A model generated the notes under the pieces. The model was not told the DNA's origin and ran no database searches. It was given only the letters and a program-made list of their open reading frames with translations. A program made the translations under genes and the position numbers. From Mycolicibacter engbaekii (GTDB taxonomy: Bacteria; Actinomycetota; Actinomycetes; Mycobacteriales; Mycobacteriaceae), in contig NZ_LQOT01000033.1 of the NCBI RefSeq assembly GCF_002101585.1, positions 38,492-102,491 on the forward strand: a stretch of DNA of 64,000 bases, in the 5' to 3' direction. Each line of letters opens with the position of its first letter. Within the stretch, counting starts at the first letter, position 1. Positions 35,758 to 44,898 of this stretch are shown here, piece by piece.

Positions 35758-36684
35758 CTAGGGCTGGGCGGCAGGATTGGGGGCCGGGCGCAGAATCGCC
35801 AGCGCAGCCGGCTCCGCCGACACCGTCACCGGCAGCGGGCCCACATAGTCGCCGTCGGCGTAGGCGTTGATGCCGGGGCACTCCACGCGCACCGATGCCG
35901 CCCGCCGGGTGCTCACCTCATCGAGATCCACGTGGGTGCCCTTGAACACGGTGGGGAACAGCCGGATCAGCTTGGTCCGCGAGCCGGAGTGCACCATGGT
36001 GACGTCCAGCAGACCGTCGGCGTGGTCGGCGCCCGGGCAGATCAGCATGCCGCCGCCGTAGCTGCGCGTGTTGCCGAACGCCGCCAGCGTCAGCGCCACG
36101 TCCACCGGATCGTCGTCGTCGAACGTCAACCGGAACGGCAGCAGGCGCAGCTGCGAAATCTCCGCCACCATGGCGAGGTTGTAGCGCATGCGCCCGTGCG
36201 GCCAGCGCATCCGGTTGACGCGGTCGCTGACCAGCGAATCGAAACCGGCCGCCATCACCGTGCCGAACCAGGTCACCGAACCGTCGTCGTGGGCGACCCG
36301 GCCCAGGTCGACGGTGTCGGCCCAGCCCTGGGCCACCACGTCCGCGGCCGCCTCGGGGTCGCCGGTGGGCAGGCCGTATTCGCGCGCGTGATCGTTGCCG
36401 GTGCCGGCGGGGATGATTCCCAACGGCACGTCGCCGCCGGCCAGCGCCTGCAGCGCCAGCGAGATCACGCCGTCACCGCCGGCCACCACCACGGCGTCGG
36501 TGTCGTCGGCCAGCGCATCGTCGAGCAACCGCCGCGCGTGGGCGGGGTCGGCTCCGACAAGGTGCGCCACGTCGATGCCGCGCCGCTGGAACTGCGCCAG
36601 CGCCCGCTCGGCGGCATGCCGGGCGTTGCCGTGCCCGGCTGCCGGGTTGGTCAGCAGCGTGATCCGGTGGATCTCACGGTTCAT
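35758..36684 (-). CDS. Diacylglycerol kinase family lipid kinase
   Basis: This protein has 308 residues from ATG at 36684. The catalytic domain has LLTNPAAGHGNA, AVVVAGGDGVISLALQAL (nucleotide loop, with Val where GGDGT is usual) and GIIPAGTGNDHAREYGLP. The C-terminal beta domain ends with ECPGINAYADGDYVGPLP, similar to the EiDGE.....P signature of this family. The family phosphorylates diacylglycerol or related lipids. By gene order it corresponds to Rv2252, implicated in phosphatidylinositol mannoside metabolism. It lies 50 bases downstream of the FAD-linked oxidase on the same strand. Confidence 0.88.
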   Translation of the reverse strand: MNREIHRITLLTNPAAGHGNARHAAERALAQFQRRGIDVAHLVGADPAHARRLLDDALADDTDAVVVAGGDGVISLALQALAGGDVPLGIIPAGTGNDHAREYGLPTGDPEAAADVVAQGWADTVDLGRVAHDDGSVTWFGTVMAAGFDSLVSDRVNRMRWPHGRMRYNLAMVAEISQLRLLPFRLTFDDDDPVDVALTLAAFGNTRSYGGGMLICPGADHADGLLDVTMVHSGSRTKLIRLFPTVFKGTHVDLDEVSTRRAASVRVECPGINAYADGDYVGPLPVTVSAEPAALAILRPAPNPAAQP

Positions 36685-36734
36685 CGGGGCCCGCCCCTCC
36701 TCGTCGCTGCGCATCGCATCGTCGCGGCGCGGCA

Positions 36735-38363
36735 TCACGGAATGAGTTTGCCCGGGTTGAGGATTCCGGCCGGATCCAAGGTGTCCTTGACCGCCCGCAG
36801 CACCTGCACCCCGAGCTCGCCCACCTCGTCGCGCATCCACGGCCGGTGATCGGCGCCGACGGCGTGGTGATGGGTGATGGTTCCGCCGGTCCGCATGATC
36901 GCCTCGGCTGCAGCGGCTTTGGCGGTGCGCCACTGCTCGATGGGGTTGCCGCGCTGACCGGCGACCACCGTGAAGTACAGCGATGCGCCGGTCGGGTAGA
37001 CGTGCGAGATGTGGCAGAGCACCAGCGCGGGTGTGCCGCTGTCGCCCAGTGCGGTGGTCAGCGCCTCGGTCACCGCTTCCTTGAGGGCGGGCACGCCCGC
37101 CCAGTCGGTGGCGGTCTCCAACGTTTCGCAGAGCGCGCCGGCGGCCAGCAGGGCGTCGCGCAGGTAGGGCGCGGAGAACCGCCCGTGCTCCCAGGCGCGT
37201 GCCGGCTCTTCGCCCAGGGATGTGCCGCCGTGCGCGGCCAGCAGGGCCCGGGTTTCGGCGTGCCGGCTTTCGGTGTGCTCGGCGGTCCCCTCGAACAGCG
37301 TGATCGCCAGGCAGCCGCCGGTGATCTGCTGCTCGCCGATCTGCTCGGTGGTGGCCAGGTTCACCCCCGTCTCGGCTTCGTCGGACAACCGGATGACGGT
37401 CGGGCCGGTGCCGGTCTGGGTGACCGCGCGCAGGGCCGCGGCGCCGGTGGCGAAGTCCGGAAACGACCACGCCTCATAGCGGGTGGTCGCGGGTACCGGA
37501 TGAACCCGCACCCGCACCCGGGTGATGAGCCCGAACGTGCCCTCGGATCCCAGCAGCAGTTGCCGCAGGTCCGGGCCGGCGGCCGAGGCCGGGGCGCGGC
37601 CCAGGTCCAGCACGCCGGCCGGGGTGATCATGCGCAGCCCGCGCACCATGTCGTCGAAGCGGCCGTACCCGGCCGAGTCCTGGCCCGAGGAACGGGTGGC
37701 GGCGAAACCGCCGAGGGTGGCGAACTGGAAGCTCTGGGGGAAGTGGCCCAGCGAGAATCCGCGTGCCCCGAGCAGTCGTTCGGCGTCCGGACCGGTGACG
37801 CCGGCACCGAACTCCGCCTCGCCGGACACCTCGTCGAGGTGCAGCAGCTCATCGAAGCGGCGCAGGTCCACGCAGACCACGGCCGCGAAGTCGCCGCGGA
37901 TGGGGTCCAGGCCCCCGACCACGCTGGTTCCGCCGCCGAAGGGGACGACGGCGATGCCGCGCCGGCTGCACAGGTCCAAGATGGCCGCGAGCTGGTCTTC
38001 GCCGTCGGGGCCGCCGGGCAGCAGCACCGCGTCGGGAGCATCCTGCGGTCCGTCACCGTTGCGCCGCAACAGGTCCAGGGTGGACTTGCCGCCGGCGTGC
38101 AACAGCCGGGCGGTGTGGTCGGTGCGGCAGAACTCGGCTCCGACGATCGCCGCCAGGTCCGCGTGGTCGGCCTCCGACAGTGCCGACGGTGTCAGCGGCA
38201 CCTGCGCGGGATCGGCTTCCGGTGCGCCGGTGCCCTCGACGCCGAGGGCCGCTTTGAGCAGGTTGCGGATGCCCTCGGACAGCGGTTTGGCCGCGGCCGG
38301 ATCGCCCCAGGCGTTCCATTTCATCGGCGGGGTCAGGGCGTCCTGGGCGTCGGCCGGCGTCAT
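36735..38363 (-). CDS. FAD-linked oxidase, alkyl-DHAP synthase-like
   Basis: This protein has 542 residues. The PCMH FAD-binding domain carries VVPFGGGTSVVGGLDP and LGHFPQSFQFATLGGFAATRSSGQDSAGYGRFDDM; the latter strongly recalls alkyldihydroxyacetonephosphate synthase. The C-terminal domain has the His cluster GTITHHHAVGADH and ends DPAGILNPGKLIP. It is divergent from a TetR gene with only 17 bases between start codons. Together with the lipid kinase and glpD it forms a cluster touching glycerol-3-phosphate/DHAP and lipid metabolism (Rv2251-Rv2249c by gene order). Ether-lipid synthesis is an inference from the family. Confidence 0.87.
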   Translation of the reverse strand: MTPADAQDALTPPMKWNAWGDPAAAKPLSEGIRNLLKAALGVEGTGAPEADPAQVPLTPSALSEADHADLAAIVGAEFCRTDHTARLLHAGGKSTLDLLRRNGDGPQDAPDAVLLPGGPDGEDQLAAILDLCSRRGIAVVPFGGGTSVVGGLDPIRGDFAAVVCVDLRRFDELLHLDEVSGEAEFGAGVTGPDAERLLGARGFSLGHFPQSFQFATLGGFAATRSSGQDSAGYGRFDDMVRGLRMITPAGVLDLGRAPASAAGPDLRQLLLGSEGTFGLITRVRVRVHPVPATTRYEAWSFPDFATGAAALRAVTQTGTGPTVIRLSDEAETGVNLATTEQIGEQQITGGCLAITLFEGTAEHTESRHAETRALLAAHGGTSLGEEPARAWEHGRFSAPYLRDALLAAGALCETLETATDWAGVPALKEAVTEALTTALGDSGTPALVLCHISHVYPTGASLYFTVVAGQRGNPIEQWRTAKAAAAEAIMRTGGTITHHHAVGADHRPWMRDEVGELGVQVLRAVKDTLDPAGILNPGKLIP

Positions 38364-38368
38364 GCGTT

Positions 38369-38387
38369 ACAGTATTACATATGCTGT
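38369..38387. promoter_or_regulatory. Inverted repeat over the TetR start codon
   Basis: ACAGTAT-TACAT-ATGCTGT has 7-bp arms with one mismatch and fills the 17-bp gap between two divergent start codons, including the TetR ATG. It is a likely autoregulatory operator for both genes. Confidence 0.5.
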
Positions 38388-38965
38388 CAACCAGTAATGA
38401 CGAGCAGGGGGAAGTCGGGGAGCGGATCCTCGACGCCGCCGCGGACTGCCTCCTGGCGCTCGGCGTCGAGCGGGTGACGCTGGCGGCCATTGCCCGTCGG
38501 GCCGGGGTGAGCCGTCCCACCGTCTACCGGCGCTGGCCGGACAGCCGCTCGGTGATCGCCGCGCTGCTGACATCGCGGGTCACCGCGGCCTGGACGGAAC
38601 TGGCCGCCGCGCTACCGGGAACCGGGCGCGAGGCGCTGGTCGGCCGGATCGTGGCGACCGCCGACCGGCTGCGCCACGACGAGGTGGTGATGCAGGTGCT
38701 GCACCACGCACCCGATCTGGCGATGGTCTACATCGCGCAACGGATGGGGGCCAGCCAGCGGCGGCTGATCGACCTGGTGGCCGCAGAGCTGAGCACCGCG
38801 CAGAGCGCCGGCAGCGTCCGCGCGGGCGACCCGCGCCGGCTCGCCGCGATGTGTCTGCTGATCACCCAGTCGGCCATCCAGTCCGCGCAGCTCGTCGCGC
38901 CGATCCTGGACGAGGCCGCGCTCTCCGCCGAACTGGCCTACACCCTGAACAGGTACCTCTCGTGA
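38381..38965 (+). CDS. TetR family transcriptional regulator
   Basis: This 194-residue protein has a helix-turn-helix domain at about residues 12-58 (ILDAAADCLLALG, VTLAAIARRAGVSRPTVYRRWPDSRSVIAALL). It is followed by glpD with a 1-base TGATG overlap and is divergent from the alkyl-DHAP synthase-like gene (Rv2250c by gene order). It has no upstream Shine-Dalgarno, and the start codon lies in an inverted repeat, so it is probably leaderless and self-regulated. It likely controls the neighbouring lipid/glycerol-phosphate genes. Confidence 0.9.
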   Translation: MLSTSNDEQGEVGERILDAAADCLLALGVERVTLAAIARRAGVSRPTVYRRWPDSRSVIAALLTSRVTAAWTELAAALPGTGREALVGRIVATADRLRHDEVVMQVLHHAPDLAMVYIAQRMGASQRRLIDLVAAELSTAQSAGSVRAGDPRRLAAMCLLITQSAIQSAQLVAPILDEAALSAELAYTLNRYLS

Positions 38966-40494
38966 TGTTCTCCACCGCCGCACTCAACGCCGCCCGGCGC
39001 ACCGCTGAACTCAACGCACTGGCCGACGGCCCGCCCGTCGACGTCGTCGTGATCGGCGGGGGCATCACCGGTGCCGGCATCGCCCTGGACGCGGCCGCGC
39101 GGGGACTGCGGGTGGTGTGCATGGACAAGCACGACCTGGCGTTCGGGACCAGCCGGTGGAGCTCCAAGCTCGTGCACGGCGGACTGCGTTACCTGGCCAC
39201 CGGCAACGTGGGCATCGCGCGGCGCAGTGCCATCGAACGCGGCATCCTGATGACCCGCACCGCACCCCACCTGGTCCGGGCGATGCCGCAACTGGTGCCC
39301 CTGCTGAAAGCCATGCGCCCGCGCGACCGGGCCCTGGTCCGCACCGGGTTCCTCGCCGGCGACGCCCTGCGCCGCCTGGCCGGCACCCCGGCGACGGTGC
39401 TGCCCCGTTCGCGGCGAGTCTCGCCGGCGCAGGTCGCCGAACTGGCACCGACGGTGCGCCGCGACGGCCTCGACGGCGGCCTGCTGGCCTACGACGGGCA
39501 ACTGATCGACGACGCACGACTGGTCGCGGCGGTGGCCCGCACCGCGGCCCAGTACGGCGCGGCCATCCTGACCTATGTGGCGGCGTCGCACGCCACCGGC
39601 GACACCGTCACGCTGACCGACCAGTTCTCCGGGGAGTCGCTGCAGTTGTCCGCCCGGGCGGTCATCAACGCCACCGGCGTGTGGGCCGCCGACATCGACC
39701 CCGCCTTGCGGCTGCGGCCCAGCCGCGGCACCCACCTGGTGTTCGACGCGGCGGCGTTCGGCAACCCGGCCGCCGCGCTGACGGTACCGATCCCCGGGGA
39801 ACTCAACCGGTTCGTGTTCGCCATGCCCGAGCAGCTCGGCCGGGTGTACCTCGGTCTCACCGACGAGGAGGCCCCCGGGCCCATCCCCGACGTTCCGCAG
39901 CCGACCTCGGCCGAAGTCGCCTTCCTGCTGGACACGGTCAACACCGCGCTGGGGACCGCCCTGGACGCCGGCGACGTGCGCGGCGCCTACGCCGGGCTGC
40001 GGCCGCTGATCGACACCGGATCAGGGCATACCGCCGACGTCTCGCGCAACCACGCCGTAGTGGAATCCGGCAGCGGGGTGTTCAGCGTGATCGGCGGCAA
40101 GCTCACCGAATACCGGCACATGGCGCAAGACGTGCTGGACCGCGCCGTGCGGCAGCGGGCACTGGCGGCCACACCGTGCCGCACCCGCGACCTGCCGTTG
40201 ATCGGCGCGCCCCGCAATCCCGGATCGCCGGTGTCGCGGGCCGGCCTGCCCGCGTCGCTGGTCTTGCGTTACGGCGCCGAGGCGGCCAATGTGCTGGCCG
40301 CCGCCACCTGCCGGCGGCCGGACGAACCGGTGGCCGAGGGGATCGACGTGCTGCGTGCGGAATTCGAGTACGCGGTCAGTCACGAGGGCGCGCTGACCGT
40401 GGCCGACATCGTGGACCGCCGCACCCGGATCGGGCTGGTGGCCCAAGACCGGGAACGGGTGCTCGACGTCGCCCGGGAATTCGTGAGCGACTAG
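38965..40494 (+). CDS. glpD1: FAD-dependent glycerol-3-phosphate dehydrogenase
   Basis: This protein has 509 residues from ATG at 38965, overlapping the TetR stop; GTG at 38962 is an alternative. The FAD loop is VVVIGGGITGAGIALDAAARG. FGTSRWSSKLVHGGLRYL and VFSVIGGKLTEYRHMAQD are diagnostic GlpD segments. The enzyme oxidises sn-glycerol-3-phosphate to DHAP and passes electrons to the respiratory chain at the membrane. Its stop codon overlaps that of accD6 on the other strand: a CTAG is read as TAG from both sides. Confidence 0.92.
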   Translation: MFSTAALNAARRTAELNALADGPPVDVVVIGGGITGAGIALDAAARGLRVVCMDKHDLAFGTSRWSSKLVHGGLRYLATGNVGIARRSAIERGILMTRTAPHLVRAMPQLVPLLKAMRPRDRALVRTGFLAGDALRRLAGTPATVLPRSRRVSPAQVAELAPTVRRDGLDGGLLAYDGQLIDDARLVAAVARTAAQYGAAILTYVAASHATGDTVTLTDQFSGESLQLSARAVINATGVWAADIDPALRLRPSRGTHLVFDAAAFGNPAAALTVPIPGELNRFVFAMPEQLGRVYLGLTDEEAPGPIPDVPQPTSAEVAFLLDTVNTALGTALDAGDVRGAYAGLRPLIDTGSGHTADVSRNHAVVESGSGVFSVIGGKLTEYRHMAQDVLDRAVRQRALAATPCRTRDLPLIGAPRNPGSPVSRAGLPASLVLRYGAEAANVLAAATCRRPDEPVAEGIDVLRAEFEYAVSHEGALTVADIVDRRTRIGLVAQDRERVLDVAREFVSD

Positions 40495-41912
40495 AGCGGG
40501 ATGTTCTTGTGGCGGCCGCGGCGGGCGGGCGCCTCGGCCAGCGCCTGAGTGATCTTGCCGCGGGTGTGGGACGGGTCGATCTTCTCGTCGACCACGCCGA
40601 TGTCGATGGCGCTGTCCACTCCGCCGGCGATCCGCTCGTGCTCGGCGGCCAGCTCCTCGTGCAGCGCCTCCCGCTCGTCGTCGGGCGCGGCGGCCAGCTT
40701 CTTCTTGTGCAGGATGCCCACCGCGGCCTTGGCGCCCATCACCGCGACCTCGGCGTCCGGCCAGGCGAAGACCTTGGTGGCGCCCAACGACCGCGAGTTC
40801 ATCGCGATGTAGGCCCCGCCGTAGGTCTTGCGGGTGACCAGCGTGACGCGGGGGACGGTGGCCTCGCCGAACGCGTGCAGCAGCTTGGCGCCGCGGCGCA
40901 CCACGCCGCCCCATTCCTGCCCGACGCCGGGCAGGTAGCCCGGCACGTCGACGATCACGATCAGCGGAATGCCGAATGCGTCGCACAGCCGCACGAACCG
41001 TGCCGCCTTCTCCGCGCTTTCGGAGTTCAGGCAGCCGCCCAGCCGCAGCGGGTTGTTGGCCAGCACGCCGACCGTGCGGCCCGAGAGCCGGCCCAGCCCG
41101 ACCACCATCGACGGCGCCCACTTGGCCTGGAACTCATCGAAGGGGGCGTCGGAGTCGAGCAGCCCGAGCACCAGCGGGTGCACGTCATAGGCGCGGCGCG
41201 CGGATTCCGGCAGCAGCGCGTGCAGGTCGATCTCGCCCGCCTCGGCCTTGTTGCGGTCGAAATGACCCTGCTGGCAGAACAACCCGACCAGGCGTCGGCC
41301 ACGCTCGTAGGCGTCCAGCTCGTCGTCGGCGACGATGTGGCACACCCCGGACTTCTTGTGGTGGGTGTCGGGGCCGCCGAGCGCGGCCATGTCGACGTCC
41401 TCACCGGTGACGCTGCGCACCACGTCGGGCCCGGTGACGAACACCCGGCCCTCCGGCGCCATCACGATGACGTCGGTCAGCGCCGGACCGTAGGCGGCGC
41501 CGCCGGCGGCGAAACCGACCACCACCGAGATCTGCGGGACGAACCCCGAGGCCCGGATCATGGCCTCGAACACCCGCCCCACCGCGTGCAGGGCTCGCAC
41601 GCCCTCGGCCAGCCGGGCGCCGCCGGAGTGCCACAGCCCCACGATGGGGCTCTGTTCGGCGATCGCGGTGTCGTAGGCGTTGACGATGTGGTCGCAGCCC
41701 TCGATGCCCATCGCACCGCCCATCACGGTGCCGTCGGTGCAGAACGCGATGGTGCGCACCCCGTTGACGGTGCCTCCGGCGGCCAGCACCCCGGAGCGGT
41801 CACGCTCGTGCAGCAACTCCACGGTGCCGTCGTCGAAGAACGTCGACAGACGCAACAGGGGATCGCGCGGGTCGAGCGATTCGCCCACCGTTTCGGGAGC
41901 CATGGTCGTCAT
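40491..41912 (-). CDS. accD6: Acetyl/propionyl-CoA carboxylase beta subunit AccD6
   Basis: This protein has 473 residues from ATG at 41912, with GGAGAGG just upstream. It has a carboxyltransferase fold with N- and C-terminal halves: GGTVNGVRTIAFCTDGTVMGGAMG, GLWHSGGARLAEGV, VVGFAAGGAAYGPALTD, DVPGYLPGVGQEWGG and TRKTYGGAYIAMNSRSLGA. AccD6 works with a biotinylated alpha subunit encoded elsewhere to make malonyl-CoA for FAS-II. It is the last gene of the fabD-acpM-kasA-kasB-accD6 cluster, 46 bases after kasB, and is convergent with glpD. Confidence 0.95.
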   Translation of the reverse strand: MTTMAPETVGESLDPRDPLLRLSTFFDDGTVELLHERDRSGVLAAGGTVNGVRTIAFCTDGTVMGGAMGIEGCDHIVNAYDTAIAEQSPIVGLWHSGGARLAEGVRALHAVGRVFEAMIRASGFVPQISVVVGFAAGGAAYGPALTDVIVMAPEGRVFVTGPDVVRSVTGEDVDMAALGGPDTHHKKSGVCHIVADDELDAYERGRRLVGLFCQQGHFDRNKAEAGEIDLHALLPESARRAYDVHPLVLGLLDSDAPFDEFQAKWAPSMVVGLGRLSGRTVGVLANNPLRLGGCLNSESAEKAARFVRLCDAFGIPLIVIVDVPGYLPGVGQEWGGVVRRGAKLLHAFGEATVPRVTLVTRKTYGGAYIAMNSRSLGATKVFAWPDAEVAVMGAKAAVGILHKKKLAAAPDDEREALHEELAAEHERIAGGVDSAIDIGVVDEKIDPSHTRGKITQALAEAPARRGRHKNIPL

Positions 41913-41958
41913 CGCGCCTCTCCTTGCATTGTTTGATCGCGGGTGTGTCTTCGGCCGG

Positions 41959-43227
41959 TCAGTACCGGCCGAAGACGATTGCGACGTTGTGTCCGCCGAA
42001 CCCGAACGAGTTGTTGATCGCGTACTCGTAGTTGCCCGGCCGCGGTTCCCCGGACACCACGTCCAGGTCGATCTCCGGGTCGAGATTCTCCAAGTTACGC
42101 GTCGGCGGGATGACCTGGTCACGCAAGGCCATCACCGTCAGAATGGATTCGACCGCGCCCACCGCGCCCACCGAGTGGCCCAGTGCCGCTTTGGGTGCGT
42201 ACACCGCGGCGTTGCCGCCGTGCGGCCCCAAGGCGAGGTTGATGGCGTGGCCTTCTGCCACGTCGCCCGCCGAGGTTCCGGTGGCATGGGCGTTGACGTG
42301 GCTGATGTCGCCGGGAGTCAGGCCGCCGATCTGGATGGCCCGCGTCATCGCCCGGCCGGCGGACTGGCCGTCGGGATCCGGCGCGACGATGTGGTAGCCG
42401 TCCGAGGTGATCGACGCACCCATGATCCGGGCGATGATGTTGGCGCCGCGCGCCTTGGCGTGCTCCTCGGTCTCGATCACCATCAGCGCGCCGCCCTCGC
42501 CGAACACGAACCCGTTGCGGTCGCGGTCGAAGGGGCGACAGGCCCCCTCCGGGTCGTCGTTGCTGGTGGACAGCACGATGCGCATCTGGGCGAACCCGGC
42601 GATCGGCACCGCTTCGATCCGGGTCTCCACGCCGCCGCAGATCGCCATGTCGGCTTCGCCGAGCACGATCTGCTGCCAGGCGTGCGCAATACCTTCGGAA
42701 CCGGATGCGCAGGCCGAGACCGGGGTGATCACCCCGGCCTTGGCCTGGCGGTCCAGTCCGACGGTCGCGGCCGCACCGTTGGGCATGTACTTCTGCACGA
42801 CCAGCGGTGAGACCGCCTTGAGGCCGCGCTCGCGCATCCCGTCATAGGACCAGACGAGTTCCTCGCTGGATCCCATCCCGGTGCCGATCGACACCATGAG
42901 GCGCCGGGTGTCGACTTCGGGTGAGCCGGCGTGCTCCCAGGCACGCCGGCTCAGCGCCAAAGCCATCTTCTGCAGGTAGGAAAGCCGACGCAGCTCGGTC
43001 CGACTCAACCCTTCGTCGAAGGACTCCGGGGTCTCGATGAGATGCCCGCCGATACGAACCGGCAGGTCATACTCCTCGATGAACGAGTCGGTGAGCTTGC
43101 GAATGCCGCTCTGGCCGTCCAGTAGCTTCTTCCAGGTGTCCTCCCCGTCCGCGGCCAATGCCGTCGTCATGGCGAAGCCGGTGACGACGACGTTGGGGAG
43201 ACCCTTTCCCGTTGCCAGCGTTGACAT
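41959..43227 (-). CDS. kasB: Beta-ketoacyl-ACP synthase KasB
   Basis: This 422-residue protein has the condensing-enzyme triad: Cys in VSACASGS (C173), His in [11 protein letters not shown] (H313) and His in LGHSVGA (H350). KasB extends meromycolate chains to full length in the mycobacterial FAS-II system, using AcpM-bound intermediates and malonyl-AcpM. It is highly similar to adjacent KasA, which reflects tandem duplication. A GAGAGGG ribosome site lies in the 33-base gap after kasA. Confidence 0.95.
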   Translation of the reverse strand: MSTLATGKGLPNVVVTGFAMTTALAADGEDTWKKLLDGQSGIRKLTDSFIEEYDLPVRIGGHLIETPESFDEGLSRTELRRLSYLQKMALALSRRAWEHAGSPEVDTRRLMVSIGTGMGSSEELVWSYDGMRERGLKAVSPLVVQKYMPNGAAATVGLDRQAKAGVITPVSACASGSEGIAHAWQQIVLGEADMAICGGVETRIEAVPIAGFAQMRIVLSTSNDDPEGACRPFDRDRNGFVFGEGGALMVIETEEHAKARGANIIARIMGASITSDGYHIVAPDPDGQSAGRAMTRAIQIGGLTPGDISHVNAHATGTSAGDVAEGHAINLALGPHGGNAAVYAPKAALGHSVGAVGAVESILTVMALRDQVIPPTRNLENLDPEIDLDVVSGEPRPGNYEYAINNSFGFGGHNVAIVFGRY

Positions 43228-43260
43228 GGCTGTTGCGAACTTCCCTCTCTTGGTACTGCT

Positions 43261-44514
43261 CTAGTACCGCCCGAAGGCGAGCGCGACGTTGTGCCCACCG
43301 AAACCGAATGAGTTGTTGATGGCGTAGGAGTAATCGCCGTAGCGAGGTGCTCCGGCCACGACGTCGAGGTTGATCTCCGGGTCCGGTGTCTCGTAGTTCA
43401 GCGTCGGCGGGATGACCCCGTCACGCAGCGAGAGCACCGTGAGCACCGACTCCAGCGCACCGACCGCTCCGATGGAGTGGCCCAACGCCGACTTGGGTGC
43501 GTAGACCGCGGCGTGGTCGCATCCGGCTTCCCGGATGGCGTTCGCCTCGGCGGTGTCACCGATCGGGGTGGCTGTTCCGTGCGCGTTGATGTGGTCGACG
43601 TCCTTGGGGGACAGGCCCGCCAATTCCAGCGCCCGGGTCATCGCACGGCCGGCCCGCTTGCCGTCGGGACCGGGAGCCACCATGTGGTAGGCGTCGGAGG
43701 TGATGCCGGCGCCCATCAACCGGGCCAGCGGCTTGGCGCCGCGTGCCTTGGCGTGCTCTTCGGTCTCGATGATCATCAGCGCGCCGGCTTCACCGAACAC
43801 GAAGCCGTCCCGGTCCTTGTCGAACGGCCGCGAGGCACCCTCGGGGTCGTCGTTGCGGGTGGACATCGCGCGCATCATCGAGAACGTTGCGATCGGCAAC
43901 GCCTCGATACCGCCTTCGACACCGCCGCAGACCGCGAAGTCCGCATCGCCCATGACGATCTGGCGCCAGGCGTGGGCGATCGCCTCCGAACCCGAGGAGC
44001 AGGCCGAGACCGGGGTGATGACCCCGGCGCGAGCGCCGAGCTGCAGACCGACCACGGCGGCCGCACCGTTGGGCATGATCATCTGAACGGCCAGCGGCGA
44101 CACCTTGCGGGGGCCGCCCTCGTTCATCAGGTCATAGGTCTCGACGATCTTCTCGCCGCCGCCCAGCCCGGTGCCGACGACGACCGTGAAGCGGTCGGGG
44201 TCGACCTCTGGCGATCCGGCGTTCTCCCACAACCGTCCGGCGAGCAGCTTGGCCATCCGCTGGACGTAGGACATCCGTCGCAGGTCCAGCCGGCCCATGT
44301 GGTCGTCGACCGGGTCCTTGAGGTGTCCGCCGATGCGGACCGGCAAGTCCCACTTGGTGACGAACTCGTCCTCGAGCACGTGGATGCCGCTCTCACCGGC
44401 GAGCAGGCCCTTCCACGTGCTCTCGATGTCCCCGCTGATTGAAGTGGTGGCCTCAACGGCGGTTACCACGACACTCGGGTAACCGCCGTTGGCCGTAGAA
44501 GGCTGCGAGGACAC
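43261..44514 (-). CDS. kasA: Beta-ketoacyl-ACP synthase KasA
   Basis: This protein has 417 residues from GTG at 44514, two bases after the acpM stop. The triad is Cys in VSACSSGS (C172), His in [11 protein letters not shown] (H312) and His in LGHSIGA (H346), one higher than in M. tuberculosis because of an extra Ser at the N terminus. KasA starts and carries out early elongation in FAS-II and is essential in mycobacteria; it is a target of thiolactomycin. The order fabD-acpM-kasA-kasB-accD6 is fully conserved here. Confidence 0.97.
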   Translation of the reverse strand: MSSQPSTANGGYPSVVVTAVEATTSISGDIESTWKGLLAGESGIHVLEDEFVTKWDLPVRIGGHLKDPVDDHMGRLDLRRMSYVQRMAKLLAGRLWENAGSPEVDPDRFTVVVGTGLGGGEKIVETYDLMNEGGPRKVSPLAVQMIMPNGAAAVVGLQLGARAGVITPVSACSSGSEAIAHAWRQIVMGDADFAVCGGVEGGIEALPIATFSMMRAMSTRNDDPEGASRPFDKDRDGFVFGEAGALMIIETEEHAKARGAKPLARLMGAGITSDAYHMVAPGPDGKRAGRAMTRALELAGLSPKDVDHINAHGTATPIGDTAEANAIREAGCDHAAVYAPKSALGHSIGAVGALESVLTVLSLRDGVIPPTLNYETPDPEINLDVVAGAPRYGDYSYAINNSFGFGGHNVALAFGRY

Positions 44515-44516
44515 GA

Positions 44517-44816
44517 TTAGCTCTCGGAACCGAACTTCTCGCGCAGCGCGGCGGCAGCCTCGGGGTTCTCGGCCTCGAGCTTCTGGATGTACGCCACCAC
44601 GTCACCGACGGTGCGCAGACCGGCGAGGTCCTCGTCCGGGATCTTCACGCCGTACTTGTCTTCGGTCTGCACGGCGATCTCCACCATCGACAGCGAGTCG
44701 ATGTCCAGGTCGTCGACGAAGGACTTCTCGACGGTGACCTCGCTCGGCTCGATACCGGTGACCTCTTCGATGATCTCGGCGAGACCGGCGATGATTTCTT
44801 CCTGGCTGGCAGCCAC
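44517..44816 (-). CDS. acpM: Meromycolate extension acyl carrier protein AcpM
   Basis: This protein has 99 residues from GTG at 44816, preceded by AAGGGAAA. The four-helix ACP core is complete, with the phosphopantetheine Ser in [11 protein letters not shown] (S41). Compared with the 115-residue M. tuberculosis protein, the C-terminal extension is short (ending [11 protein letters not shown]). It carries growing meromycolate chains between FabD, KasA/KasB and the other FAS-II enzymes. A perfect hairpin lies in the 82-base gap after fabD. Confidence 0.96.
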   Translation of the reverse strand: MAASQEEIIAGLAEIIEEVTGIEPSEVTVEKSFVDDLDIDSLSMVEIAVQTEDKYGVKIPDEDLAGLRTVGDVVAYIQKLEAENPEAAAALREKFGSES

Positions 44817-44837
44817 TGTGTTTCCCTTCGGTTGGAT

Positions 44838-44855
44838 CCGCACGGGGGTGTGCGG
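44838..44855 (-). promoter_or_regulatory. Hairpin in the fabD-acpM intergenic region
   Basis: CCGCAC and GTGCGG form a perfect 6-bp stem around a 6-base loop, ending 21 bases before the acpM start and just upstream of its ribosome site. It may be a processing, stabilising or attenuating element that lets acpM be expressed at a level different from fabD. Confidence 0.4.
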
Positions 44856-44898
44856 CTTGATTACTGCATATCTGGTTGTGCAGCTTTTGGAGCGGGCG

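Noticed and set aside
39117..41936. 939-codon plus-strand frame across glpD and accD6
   Set aside because: It is a shadow of glpD in another frame and antisense to accD6; the real products are unmistakable.
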